Source: Cerrena zonata
Taxonomy: Eukaryota; Basidiomycota; Agaricomycetes; Polyporales; Cerrenaceae
Assembly: GCA_038087015.1 (NCBI GenBank)
Contig: JASBNA010000002.1
Coordinates: 2,418,001 to 2,482,000 of the forward strand
DNA: 64,000 nt
Reading direction: 5' to 3'
The notes under the pieces were generated by a model. That model worked only from the letters and a program-made list of their open reading frames with translations, was not told the DNA's origin and searched no databases. Positions 34,945 to 46,985 of this stretch are shown piece by piece. The position numbers and the translations under genes are program-made. Positions within the stretch are counted from its first letter, which is position 1; every line of letters begins with the position of its first letter.

Positions 34945-35505
34945 GAGTAGCACTTTAGTGTTCTCACATATCGTATTGAAGGTGACGACGTACTGTTATC
35001 TCGTCAGAATCATTTGGGCTCGTGTCTAGCATAACTTATGCCACTGATATACCACCCACATCGCTGGCATCTCGTTTACGAAAGTTTTACGAAGCGTGTC
35101 TCGGATAAGTAACCCCCACGTGATCGTGTTCCTCTAATTCGATTGCAAACTGTATGCAAATACTGAGAGCGAGAGTTCGAATAAAGTTGCGTTCTATGTA
35201 TGTAGTTCGGAAAGCGGGGCGTTTGTCTCAGGGGTAGAGGATCATAGCTGAGATCTTGAAGCTTTCAGTTTTCCACTCGATCACTTACCCGATCACGATC
35301 ACGACCTGTTAACTTGCTAGTAAACAAAACCGAGTTACAGTAAGGGGCTCTCTGTTGAATATTTACCCCAGACCACCCCCACAATGTGAACTGCTTTATA
35401 CCGCAAAAGCCTAAATACCATAAAAATTCAAGGGCGCAATCTCGAAACCCCGCCACAACGCTAACGGAACCGGGAATAATTAATATTTTGTAGATCCTCC
35501 TGATT
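34945..35505. repeat. Copy B of a duplicated ~0.5 kb upstream sequence
   Basis: This is the partner of 32221-32731, in the same orientation, with small insertions (for example near 35040-35080 and 35180). It begins about 210 bp upstream of the AIM9-like start, so both copies sit upstream of minus-strand genes. The CACGTG palindrome and the CCCACAATGTGA region are kept. No coding content. Confidence 0.85.
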
Positions 35506-36532
35506 TTTGCTCACTAAAGTATCCCATGCTTACGGTTCGAACACCGAAGGTTATCTTGGTTTATCTCCTGAGCACGAATACGGAATAGCAGCGGACGGAA
35601 CCAGAGTGTGTCTGGGGAACACTAGAGCAGCTACTAGTTCAGCCTGAGTAACGGTGTTTATTCCCGGTTCCGTACCTAGTAGAGCCCATCGGCACCGGAT
35701 ATTGTCATGGCTTGTTACGATCCTACCTTTGGAGGTTCGGCCTGTTGTTGTTCTAGGTGCGAAGCTTCTACTAGTAGACAGCAACCGACCTCGCTCTTTA
35801 CAACCTTCCGGTAAATAGAAACGGCGTACACCGAACCGTAAACAATGAAACAGTATCGACGGTGTAACCAGTATAACAGCCGTGCGAAGGGGACTCATAT
35901 CTGAATGAGAGAAAGATACCTCGGCCGATAGTCGTTGATGTACATCCAGGAACGCATTCACACAATGAATGGAGGAGCAAGTGAATAAAGATAATGCATA
36001 TGAGTACGAAAAGGATAAGAAATGGAAGCATGTGGTGATAATGTACAAAGGGAACAAAGCGTGTGTTGTACAGCCTGCTCTAAGGACAGACGTGGAAGAT
36101 ATGCAAGAATGATGGGAGATAGCGAGACAAAGATGAGACCAAAAAACCAAATCGTGTATGAGTTGAGAAGCTCGTGGGATGGAGTGATGATGGGTGGGGG
36201 GATTCAGAGTCCGTCTATAGTGGATGTGAGGAGAGGGGTAATAAGAATAAATATTGGAACCAGATTGAAGCACTTTGTTGAGTCGAGAGAAATAATCAAA
36301 TATTTGAGATGCACCTAAACAAAACGGCGCGAGATTGTTATTGGAAGAGTGAACTTCTTGATGATAGGGTTTGGATTCCGTCCATGGTATCCGAAGGGAA
36401 TCGAGGAGTCGAGATGAGATGGGCCACGACCTCAGAATGAGAGGTAAATAGAGGCCTTGATACCGAGCGGGAGAACGAGTAGAGTTAGATGATAGTGATG
36501 TTCCACCGACGTTGAAGTGGCGATATCAATGA
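35506..36532. other. Gene-free stretch, about 1.0 kb
   Basis: A 240-codon open frame on the minus strand (35551-36273) covers most of it, but its translation (His/Ser/Cys-rich, no domain, no introns) is unlike a protein and I do not accept it as a gene. Confidence 0.35.
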
Positions 36533-36802
36533 ATGAAATCTGTCAGAAAAAAACAGCAGGCGAGGAAGGAGGGCTTCAACCTCAGCAAACGAGCAAGCCC
36601 AAGCACCAAGCGTACATCGACCAAAAAGACCGTCGGCCAAAACCTCGCACTCCAAGTCGACGAGCAAGTAAAGCCATTGGACCGCACACCCACCAGCAAA
36701 TCCAATACGCCACCCAAACCTCCAACTTCCAACCAACACCCCGTAAAAGGCAACCCCCTCCAAGCGCTCCGTCCCCTTCTCCATCCTACGTCAAACACCT
36801 GA
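36533..36802 (+). CDS. Possible small basic protein, 89 residues
   Basis: An open frame beginning MKSVRKKQQARKEGF and continuing with Lys-, Ser-, Thr- and Pro-rich sequence. Codon use is C-ending and orderly (AAC, CTC, GTC, ACC), unlike the surrounding DNA, which suggests real coding. No homologue is recognised and no domain, signal peptide or membrane segment is visible. An overlapping frame (36517-36837) is less convincing. It could be the last exon of a longer gene whose upstream exons I missed. Treat as tentative. Confidence 0.35.
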   Translation: MKSVRKKQQARKEGFNLSKRASPSTKRTSTKKTVGQNLALQVDEQVKPLDRTPTSKSNTPPKPPTSNQHPVKGNPLQALRPLLHPTSNT

Positions 36803-37915
36803 CCTCCCACCACCCGGATCTCAACCAACTCGGCTAGTCAAAAAAGAGTCAGAAAGACCCAAACGCACGTAAAAAGCTACGCATTTTCCGTCTCCTGTGG
36901 GGAAATATGGGGAAATGCGCTCGTCAAAGCCTCCTTCGGGTGTTTTGACATGTCTCTTTGGGCGCGAACAAGGCAGGGGATCTCATGGAACAAACGTCAA
37001 CCTGGGCAAGTGGGTGACGGGAACTTGGGTTGCGGTCGGTTATATCAGAGTATTAGGTATCGAATGGGTAAGAGGAATGATTGGAGATGTGTCGTGTGCG
37101 GTTCGGTGCCTACGAGAAGGGTATTTGGGTGGGTATTGTTTTAGTGATTAGTGATAGCTTCGACGTCCGGCGAGTTATTTGTGCTTCGAGAGGGCTATAT
37201 GTATGATAGTGTGTCAATGCGGGGAAGTTTTCCCCTTCCTTTCTTTTCCCTTCCCCTTTCTCGCCCGCTTCGTACTTTGTATCCTTTTGCTTGCTTGTAT
37301 TCGTATCCTTGAATATGAACGAGACTATTCAAAGACTTGAGTCGACGACATCCCAAAAGCGTTCATTCTTGAACTTGAACGAGACTTGCTATGTTGACGT
37401 TGACGACACTTGAAGACGAAACCCGGACGTTCGGAAGAAGAAAACAAATGTACGTGTTTTCATCTCATGGTATCGGACCTACAACAAACAGCAAAGCACA
37501 GAAAAGAAAGGGCGGGAGCAAAGCAAACAAAAATCAATACAACTATTTCATGGAGGGGGCATGCAAGATGGTGGAGGAGGAAAAGGTGAATGCAAGTATG
37601 GTTGGACAACAGATAAAATGTGAGTGATAACAAATGGGTTTGTCACGATGGACAGAAAAAAACTAAAATGATGAGGAGATGGAAAGCATGGTAATGGGTA
37701 AATCCATCCGTATATCGGATCCGGCCATAGATGACGGTAAGCAAAAAAGAAGAAACTTGCTAACGTCCATATGAAATAGGGAGAATCTCGTTCACATGAA
37801 CAAGATCTCGACGTTTTTGACGCACGACGTTGGGGGTCGTGGAGTATGAGGGAGATGAAGAGGGGAGATGAAAAGAGAAAGTAACGGGAGAAAATGCAAG
37901 GCAAGTGGCAAGTCA
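36803..37915. other. Gene-free stretch, 1.1 kb
   Basis: It lies downstream of the CBM21 gene (minus strand) and should hold its 3' UTR. Around 37310-37390 a short imperfect repeat (TTGAA.(A/T)TGAACGAGACT) occurs twice. No convincing ORF. Confidence 0.35.
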
Positions 37916-40470
37916 TCACTCACCACCAACCATGCCCACACGAGCATGTACACCAGGAGTAGGCGGTGCACTCTGCGCGAAACACCACTGTTGGATGAAC
38001 GCCGCATACGTCGAATCTGACATCCCTCCCATAGAACTCGAACCAGGGTAGATCAACTCCTCCTCCTCCTGCTCTTCATCATCGTCCTCGTCGTCTTCCT
38101 GCTCATTCGCGCTCGTCAACTTTAAGTCGAGACTAGGAAGCATCATCTTGACACTCGGATTCTGTTGAGTCTGTACCGCAGGCGTCGAAGCACCCTCAGG
38201 CGATCCTCGACCAGCTTCCCCACTTCCACCATCTTCGCTCGCTTCCCGACTCCTCGGTGGACTAATCAACCCAGCCACGCTCTTGCTGATCGTACCGAAA
38301 CTCGCAAACTCTGGCGCCGTAGTCGACGTAGGAGAAAATGGAGTGTCGGGTTGCATTGATGTCGACGAGGGCCATCCGTGTGGAATAGAGGCAGTGGTTG
38401 CGGTAGACGCAGGGGATGGAATGTCGATTCGAGTGGGTTTCTCTGAGCGAGTTGGGGAAGGGAGGTCGGTCGTTTGCGAGGGAGGGGTAGATGGTGGGGT
38501 CACTAGACTGTTATCTGTGACCTTCTTCGTCTCATTCGGCTTCTCGACTTCGACCTTCGCTGGAGTAGTCGGTGTAGTAGGCGACGCCGACACACTTCCT
38601 GACCCAGGTGCAACATAGTTCGATAAACTCAACCTCCGTCTGATATAGTTTCCCGTCTTCTCCGCCACAACAGGACTCGTTGGACTCGGTGTCACACCTT
38701 CGATCGAAGAGGGCAAAGGTGTCGAAGGGGGATACGGAGAGCTGTGCGACCGAACGAGTGGAGGAGCGGCTTCAGCGGTCGCAGGAGTAACGAGAGCAGG
38801 TGCTACTTTGGGAGACGGAGGAGTAGACACCATCGGTATGCCTGCAAGCGAACTGGTTGGAGTGTACTTCAATGAACTCGGTGCACTGAATGTCCTCTGT
38901 TGGGACAACCCCATTCCGTCAGCTCCCCACATTCTCCCAGAAGGACTACTTGCTCCATTATTCTTTGCTTTACCAATCCCAAGTGACCCTGCAATCGAAA
39001 CGACGTTGGGCATATCGATAGGCGTTGGGAGAGTGTTCTGAGTCGGCGTTGCAAGAGGAGAGGCTGCTGCACGGCGGAACCTGATACGGTAATTACTTCC
39101 TTGGTTGTTGTCCCACCAAGGTTCTGACCATGGAACAGAGTACCGAGCTACAAGCTCAAGCGTTCGATCCGTCAAACGATGCTCATAATCTTCAAGACGA
39201 ATAGTAAAGCTAATTTCAAGCAAAGCGAAAATCAGCATCAAACTTAAACATAAAATTATTTGCCAACGCACCTAAACCGATCCCAAGATGTTTCCGACCC
39301 CTCATCCACGACACCGTGTATTATCCTCGTCGCAAGATCCTGCGCATGTTGCTTTTCCTTCGGGAATGGAGGTGGAAGACCAGGGAGACTAACGACGTGT
39401 TTGCACAGTACTTCGCTCGTGGTCGTCCATTCATCAAGCGTAAAGCGTACCGCGACCAACTTTTCGAACGCAACATTCCGTACCAAAACCGTTCCACGAA
39501 GAGTCGGTGGGCGTGTTCGGGGAAGCGTGATGTTTTCGAGGAAGACGTTAGACGAAGCAATGGGATGAGGTTGAGGAACTGGGGAGGTAACCGACGGCGA
39601 AGGGTCGATTTCGTGAAGGATATGTTGGGAAGATGAAGGAGCAGAGGAACCACCAAATGAAGGGAATGGATACGAGCTTAGTCCCGAAGACGGACCATTC
39701 TCCGCCTCAGTCTCCGTTTCGGTCTCCTCACCGGGGGGCTTGTTCAAGCTTGCCGGTTTCCCTGTTCGCTTGTATACACGAACACTAGTGAGTGGTTCGC
39801 CATCTTCTTCACCGGCGAAATGGACATTCTTGTTGACGTTCGGAGTACTCGGTGCGGACTGAGCGCGCAAGTGCTTGGTGCGGTGCTGAAAGTCGCCGGC
39901 GACGCTCGGAGTGGAAGATGAAGATTTCAAAGAGGATTTTAAAGGCCTGCCGTTGGAAAGAATGATGGGTGTGGAAGGCGTGCGAGGGAGGGATGAAGAT
40001 GAACCGGAAGACGAGTAGGAGCCTGAAGGGCCGAAGAGATTATTTTGAGGCGGTTGAAGGGAGGGGGATGGTATTGGGGACTGTGTGGGGAAGGGAACAG
40101 ATGCTGAAGGGTAAGATAGAGGAGAAAGGTCGATGTAGGAGGGCGGGAGTTGGGATGGGGAGAACCTGCCCGCTTCTCTTGCAAGTTTGAGTGATGCAAG
40201 GGGTGATGGTGTTAGAGAGCCTTGTAGTTGGGTAGGCTGAGGTGGTGGTGGCTCGTGTTCAGGAGGTGAGTCGTCGTCGACATTGAAGTGGAAGACGGCT
40301 TTTTTGGCGGTGGGTTTGCGTCGGGGAAGGGCGCCTAGAGGGGCGAATGCACCCGGACCGCGTTCATCGGAAAATGAAGAGCGAGAGCGTCGGTGTCCAG
40401 GTCGTGCAGGAGCGGGCGAGGAAGGGGAAAGCGTGGCAGTGGGGGAGTTGGAAGGAGTAGCGTAGGGCAT
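37916..40470 (-). CDS. CBM21 protein, PP1 regulatory (glycogen-targeting) subunit
   Basis: Two exons, 40470-39272 and 39209-37916, give 830 residues. The N-terminal ~350 residues are Ser/Pro-rich and disordered. They contain KNVHF, a fit to the RVxF docking motif for protein phosphatase 1, within a short conserved-type stretch (KNVHFAGEE...LTSVRVYKR). The CBM21 domain follows: FLENITLP, LRGTVLVRNVAFEKLVAVRFTLDEW and, after the intron, RFSFTIRLEDYE...LELVARYS..WWDNNQGSNYRI. This is the arrangement of yeast Gac1/Pig and animal PPP1R3 proteins, which bring PP1 to glycogen to control glycogen synthase. The C-terminal 400 residues are again low complexity, ending in an acidic run and AGV-type Gly/Val residues. 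The start is the first ATG in the open frame that is not inside the pyrimidine-rich upstream tract. Confidence 0.88.
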
Positions 40471-41760
40471 GAGTGGTCGTGGAGGGCTCGTGGCAAACTG
40501 GGAGAAGGGGAGATGATAAGATTGGAGGGGGGTATATGAAAGGAAGATGTGAGAGAGGAAGGTTCGGATAAGATCGTGAAGTGGATGGCAGTTATCCAAG
40601 GCACGTATGGGATATGGGACGTGCTTGGTGCCCGAGGGTGGGTTAGGCAAGAGCAACCAAGGCTGGTCTCATCCTACCCCTGAGTACAAATGCCTCTGCC
40701 AGGCGTCTCCCCCCTTCCAGGCCTTCCCCTTCCACTCCAATCCGAATGATGTCACTCTCTCGTTCTCCCCGCCGACTCCCAGCGTCTCCCCCCGACAGCT
40801 TTTACGTTCGCCTTGGATAAGAACGGCCACCGTTGCTGCATCTCCAGCTCGCTGTTCACTCCTCTCCTCCTCCCTCTCCATCCTCATTCACTCTGCTCCC
40901 TTATCGCAACTGTCCAGGTACCCCGCTGTCACCCTCGCCCCCCGCCGCACCCGAATCCCGAATTTCCCTGCAGACACACCCTCGTTTTTCGAACAACATC
41001 TCGGTCACCGCCACAGCCCAGCTTCATTCAATTGCGCTTTCCATCCTGTCGTTCCCCAATCTCTTCTTGCCGCCTTCATCACATCTCTCTCATCAAACCC
41101 AGGCCCCTATCTCCCCCAAACTCAATTCATTTCTAAACCAACACGCTCGAACCTCGAATCTTTCCATCGAACTCTCGGCTTCTCGCTTCCTCCCTCCTGC
41201 AATCTCAATTTCCTCTCTCCTCTCCCCAACCCTCTTCGAATACTCAGCTATTCACTCCCAGACGCGCGCCCGTATGCCAGGTCACGCCATTCCTATAACA
41301 TCCACATCCCTCGCATCCCTTCTCCGATATCCGAACCGTCCTCTCATCAGTCGTCTCTACCAGAACCTACCTCGCTCCTCTCTTCTAGTCCTCCCGTCCT
41401 TTCCTACGCCCTATACTTGTCTCTCCTTGTCTCTTGCCGACAACCTTATTCTCCCAGCTATAGCTATCCCTTCCCACCGGTCTCACCCCGGCATCTCTCG
41501 CACAATCAGCACCTAACAATCGCTCTTACTCTAGTCACGTTCCCACTCCACTTGACCCTGGGATCTCCTTCTTTCCTTGTCGCGCCTCAATCATGCTCTG
41601 GACTTTCTTGTCAACGCTTTCATAGACTCTCGACATCTTGGTCACCTTGTCCGCTTGTATACTCTACTGTATTGATTTATGCTCATGCTTCGCGCGCCCC
41701 GCTCTGTGCTCCTTCTGGTCTCGCTTCTCATTTGCCGATGTCGACTGCGTCTTGCTAATA
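40471..41760. promoter_or_regulatory. Pyrimidine-rich region upstream of the CBM21 gene
   Basis: The plus strand is strongly C/T-rich from about 40670 to 41700. Because stop codons contain purines, long open frames appear in more than one plus-strand frame (40607-41758, 40833-41516), but their translations are Ser/Pro/Leu low complexity and differ with frame, so none is accepted as a protein. The region must contain the CBM21 promoter. A plus-strand 5' leader, possibly with an acceptor-like CCCGCAG at 41771-41777, is another possibility. Confidence 0.45.
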
Positions 41761-44700
41761 ACCACTTTCCCGCAGCTGAATAACAGCCTCATCCTAGTTT
41801 TTTCCTACCTTATCTAACGAGATATCGATAATTCTCATATCCCCGATGGATATAGAACGGAACCGGAATGCTATATCATTCCGTCAATCATTCTCCCCCG
41901 AGCCTACGGTGTACCTTAACCGTCTGTACATACTTTTACAAGCAATCGTTCACGCATATCTCACCACGCCAGCTGCTGCAATGGTATCGCATCATGAGGC
42001 GACATGCGGACTTTTTGTACATCTATCTCAGCATCTGTCCTATCTAAATAGCGATTCGTGGTTCACCCGCACCACTCGTCGTTTAGGAAATTAACAACCC
42101 ACAATCACCGAAAAAATAAATTATGTCGCAATCGCAATCACCACCGCTTGACCCCAAGCCCCCAAGCAATCTCCAAGCCCAGCACCATTCAGTTCAGAGT
42201 TTCGAGGGGAGCTTGTTGTACAAGCAGCCTAGATCTAGGCCGATGCGATCTATACAGAACAGTAATGCCGCATGAACGTTTGATACATGGCGCTTTATGA
42301 ATACCGGGGTTAGTCGCCTAATCCTTTGTGGCTTTCTTGGTGGGCATGAATGGAATTCAAACATCAGACCATATGAAGAAAGATACGAGGATGTGGAATA
42401 CATACCAAAAAAACTGAATGTTAATTAATTGGCCAAGAGACCATGTTCAATTCTCAATTTAATTCGTCCGTGTGGACCGTTTTTCTCAACACACTCATAG
42501 GATCATACAGTACATTTTACGAAGTAGCGGGAACCATTCTAAGCCGATAATCCCGGAGACAGATCTAGAAAAGGAGCTCCCGTCCATCGTTTATCGCACC
42601 TCTATCTTGATGATTCATCCCATTTGCATAATGTATAATGATCGAGACCGGGGAGGGGGGCGGGACGCCCAAAGCCAAGGCGCGTTCGCGACGGAGTCTC
42701 GTCTTGCGTCATCGATATCATCATCATTCCCTCCGAATCAAGCCACCAACAATCTCGAGGGTCGCTGTGCATTCAGGAACAACGGGGCCACTGTAATATG
42801 CTTGAAGGTTATTCTCGGTTTTATTTGAAGGTGATAAAGTGTAATCAACGAGACTCGGATGTTGCTTGAAATGGGTGTGGGTCCGGATATGGTAATGTCT
42901 CCTCCAAAATGAGACATGAAGTGTCCTGGATGGGAATGGGCGTCTATTTCATTTTCGGTAACTGCGCTGGTTTTGGTTTTTTCTACCGCGAGGATTCTGT
43001 TCTTTCATCTTGGGTCGGAAATGAACTCCGACGTACGTATACGACCGGTGTCTTGCCAGTTGTTCAACGATATGAACGAACGTTTGATACGAACAACGAC
43101 GATTGTTCCGAGTCGATGGCTGGGACGATGATGCATGTCAAGGGGTCGTCACGTCCAAGCCATCGAGTATCAATTCGACATCTCAAGTACGCAAGGGATT
43201 CTACAGTAACAGTATGGACATAATGAAACCTGTCAACATCATCCATCTACCTGTGCCAGCCATCCCGCGAATGTATTCTTTTACATCAAACCCATCCCAC
43301 GAACGATCCTCGTAACTCCCAGGCGAATTCTCAGTCTATCACATCATACCTTATGCAACTCATTACGTTTGTTGACCTCTTCGTTAGCCAATGGTATTGA
43401 CCGAGCTGCTTTCGACGTGCTCTTGCATCAGGAAGAACCACCTATCGGGATTTCTAACTTCAAACTAGGTTGCAAGATGCCGGACTATGAGTCTAAAAAC
43501 TACTCGGCATGATAGAGCAGGTGAGACCTTTAAAGCTCTCTAACATCCTCATACTGACAAGGTAGTGACATCATACATCAACCCATGTGAGTTTATCCAA
43601 CTGATTCATACAATTCATCCCGAGTCCGAGTCTGGATTTACTTACAATACAAGTCAGGCGACGGTGTTTTACCGACGATACCAGGGATATATAAATGATC
43701 GAATACGGGTGTGGAGTTCTGAATTGAAGGTTGGGGATGGATGTACGTGTACTAGGTTGGATGAGAGAGCTTCTGAAACCGAGTTTATATCGAGTTACAC
43801 GTAACAGGCGTGAGTTTGATGTTATTTTTTTTACTTCGTATCCTGGTTGCACGTTGCTCTTAGTTATGTTTAGACATACCGTGACCGTTATCTTTGTCTA
43901 ACTGTCTCTTATACTCATCTCGCTGTCTGATTGACAATGACAAGGCAGGGTTTCCAAGGATCCAAGAGTTCTCAAAGTTTGGCCGTACGTGGCAAGGGTC
44001 GGCATGTCGGAGACACGTCCCGTACACCGAGTGCTACTGAACTCCAAGAAGCTATTCAACTCGTGCTTAGGACGCATATCGGTGGTTGTTACCTTTCGGT
44101 AATTTCCAGCATAGGTGAGAAAAGAAGAATACTACAAGTCGGTTCTCGTTGCAAATTCGTTGCTGCTGCTGCTAGGTGGTGAAGTCTGATGGTGGCGGTT
44201 GTGATTATAAGGAAGTACGGGAAGTACGGGAAGCGGCAAGTATGATATAGAAGACAAACTGGGAAAAGGTAAGGAAGGTAGGGCCGGTGAAGATAAGCGG
44301 GTGTAGTTGGTTTGGTAAGACGATGCACGGCCGTGGTGGATGCATCAGCCTCCTAGTATGCAGAGAGTATGCTGACATATCTGCCTAAACCTTGTAATAG
44401 AGGACGTCAAACAGACTATCAGGTGAAGTCATGTTTAGACAATCGACATCTCAACCTAACAAACCAGCTCCTCTTCCCTCATTCAGAACGAACCGTAAAA
44501 CTCAACACCATCATACAAAAAATTGCAACTTGGGGGGAACGTAACCGCGACTCCACTTTGATTGCCTTCGTTCCTGAATTTCGCACCTCTTCATGAGAGA
44601 CTTTACTCAATCTAAACGAGATTGCCTCCTTTCCGCGATGATCAGCCGAATGCGGATAGCTTGGGTCCTGGTGGGTCTTCTTGTGGAGTTTCATTGTTTC

Positions 44701-46985
44701 CTCGTTTGGCATAGTAGGTCCAGCTCGTGCCTCCTATAACTGATAGCTTAGGAGATTAGATATCAGAAACCCTTCTGCTTTCGCTGGGCCGGGAAAGATA
44801 AAGGTGAGTACGCAATGGTGACTCATTTCTATGCATTGTTATACTCATATGGTTTTACAGGGATGTAGAGCGGATCGAGGTAGAAACTAGCCTTGTGAGC
44901 AGTAGTCATCCGAATTCCGTCCGCTAACTATTCTCCAAATAAACAAAGGCACTTCGTTCGAGCAGAGCACACACGTGTATGGCTCCGATGGTTGGTTCTG
45001 AGAGCCACAACTCCTCCAAGTTCTAATTCAACATTGCAGAACAAAACCGCAGCTGCGCGTACCCGCACGTTCAAGTTACCAGGTTTTTAAAGTTTAGCCT
45101 ACGCGCTCAGCATGAATACATCCCCTCACTCCACAACACATCCGCTTAACGAACGTTTCAATACCCCGCATCTACAGATCGTACCGATCAGCTAGATTTC
45201 CACCTGTCGATCACCGCTTATGGTCAATTTCCGGTAAGTTCCCATCTATGTTTGTATTGAACTTTAGATGTGCTAAGATGGTTGAACGTGGAACCCTAAC
45301 TCGCTTGTCTCTCACGCGAGTTACGGTACAGTTACGAGAATTTGAGGCTTAAGAAGAGATGGAAGACCGAATTGGTACCGGCTACTAACAACAGTCAGCC
45401 TTTGGTCAGGATAAGGTGGGTAGGGATTTGGGTTCTAAGGGACGGGTGTGTATGGACGATGCCGGTGAGTGCTGCCGTTTCTACGGCAGGATCGATAGGA
45501 TATTGACAGGGAATTGAAGCACTAGCTTTAAAGTCGTTCTCGCTATCATTAACGATTTTTCCAGATAATCTTGCACGCCCCTGATCCACCAGCATTAAGC
45601 AAAAACCCGAATGTGAAGAGTACCTTTTGTCACACACATGACATCCCCAAAGGGCGAACCAAACAAACCAAGTCAATTGTTTAAATCCCAAATCCCCGTG
45701 TTATCTGCCAAAGCACCAGATAAGGAGGATCATCGGTCGGCTTAGACCGCCCTCCACCACATACTCTCCTTTCTCTCGGGTCACCGAAGGTTTCTATCTC
45801 TCTCATTGCCCTGGATACACCTGATTCTCCCAACTATTCCATCAAATAGAACAGTGAAGAATCACTTTTTATCAAGGGTACCCTATTATAGCTCCCCGAC
45901 GCTTCCACATCTGTTGCAAGACCTATTGTGCCGGTTTGTCCCCTGGTATACTCCGCACAGTTCCTGCATGTCCCGGTACGCAATACCGAGAGAATTGGAG
46001 GACTGCGTGTGTACGGCGTTCGGTTTTGGAACCTGGATGTTCGAGGTTCGGGGCGTCGGGTGTCGTGGGCCTATCTAGAGTCTGAACGAGCCCACTCCGA
46101 GTACCGGAACTTTATTGTGTCCGTGAAAAGATTTTATAGCCCTCGAAAGGCTAGCTTCCACTCCCCATATTGGAGCTGAATGTGGGGTCGCTCCTCGTGA
46201 CATATTTAGACATCTAAGGTGTGTTTAGCCCATTTCGATTCTGTTGTTCGAAATAAACTAGAGTGGTTCTCATAGATATAAAATAAATACCGCAGTTTCT
46301 GATGGTCTCGATTGGTCCACATTTGAACCTCTCGATCAGAATCTCTCTGCGGAGTCGAATGGAACAATTACGAAGGTTTAGCGTCCAGCATTCTGGTCAG
46401 GATGTAAGTTTTGGCCTCATGAGCTTAACTTCGCTCCTTCGTTTTCGTGAGAATGAAGTCTTCCATGAACCACTTCTGAAGAATTCTTGATCTCAAGAAT
46501 TATCATCGGAAGCCGCAAAAATGACTGACATTTATGCACGTAACATTGACACATTGACAGAATACGCTCGGCGGTACCCTAAAAATCATTAACATTAAAT
46601 CTTGGATCGGAGCTCCGTGGTAGGTAGGATCGAGATGCTACAGTTTCTGAAAACAGCATGATTTTTGACAAGATCTTGAGGTGAGATATTCTGTACATAC
46701 GTTTCCGTTTTTTGATCAGTAAGACGTTATTCGTTCGTGCTTATATTTGTCTAAGCACTTAAAGTTACGGATCATTAGGTCTAGCTCTCTACCAGTTGTC
46801 ATCGACTGGTTGTCGCACTGTTCTTCTTGGGTGTCGGCATCTTCTTTCTTTAGTAGTTGTATAAGATAATAATAATAGATTTGAGTGAGAAGGGGGAGTT
46901 GTAGAGATTGATTGTCAGTTATATAAGGTAGATAACACTCGATCACAAGTACATTAGGCATGTCCACTTCGCCTATCCTAATGGA
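41761..46985. other. Gene-poor interval, about 5.2 kb
   Basis: No open frame over about 140 codons, no consistent exon chain and no familiar domain on either strand. Candidates such as 41846-42094 (+), 42472-42828 (+), 43931-44182 (+) and 45395-45691 (-) have no support. A small tandem array (GAAGTACGG, two copies plus a partial third) lies at about 44212-44234. I see no terminal repeats, transposase or tRNA. It is the longest gene-free part of the window. Confidence 0.5.

Noticed and set aside
35520..35550. GGTTCGAACACC, resembling a tRNA B box
   Set aside because: No matching A box, acceptor stem or anticodon loop could be paired around it.
35551..36273. 240-codon open frame on the minus strand
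   Set aside because: Translation is rich in His, Ser and Cys with no domain and no splice structure, unlike every supported gene in the window.
40607..41758. 383-codon plus-strand open frame, with other long plus-strand frames overlapping it
   Set aside because: Plus strand is C/T-rich, so stop codons are rare in all frames; translation is Ser/Pro/Leu low complexity with no domain, and different frames look equally open.
41846..42094. 82-codon plus-strand frame after the pyrimidine tract
   Set aside because: Possible product of a plus-strand transcript, but it has no domain, biased codons or conserved features.
44212..44234. Short GAAGTACGG tandem array considered as a possible repeat locus
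   Set aside because: Only two full copies without spacers; too short to mean more than local slippage and not a CRISPR array.
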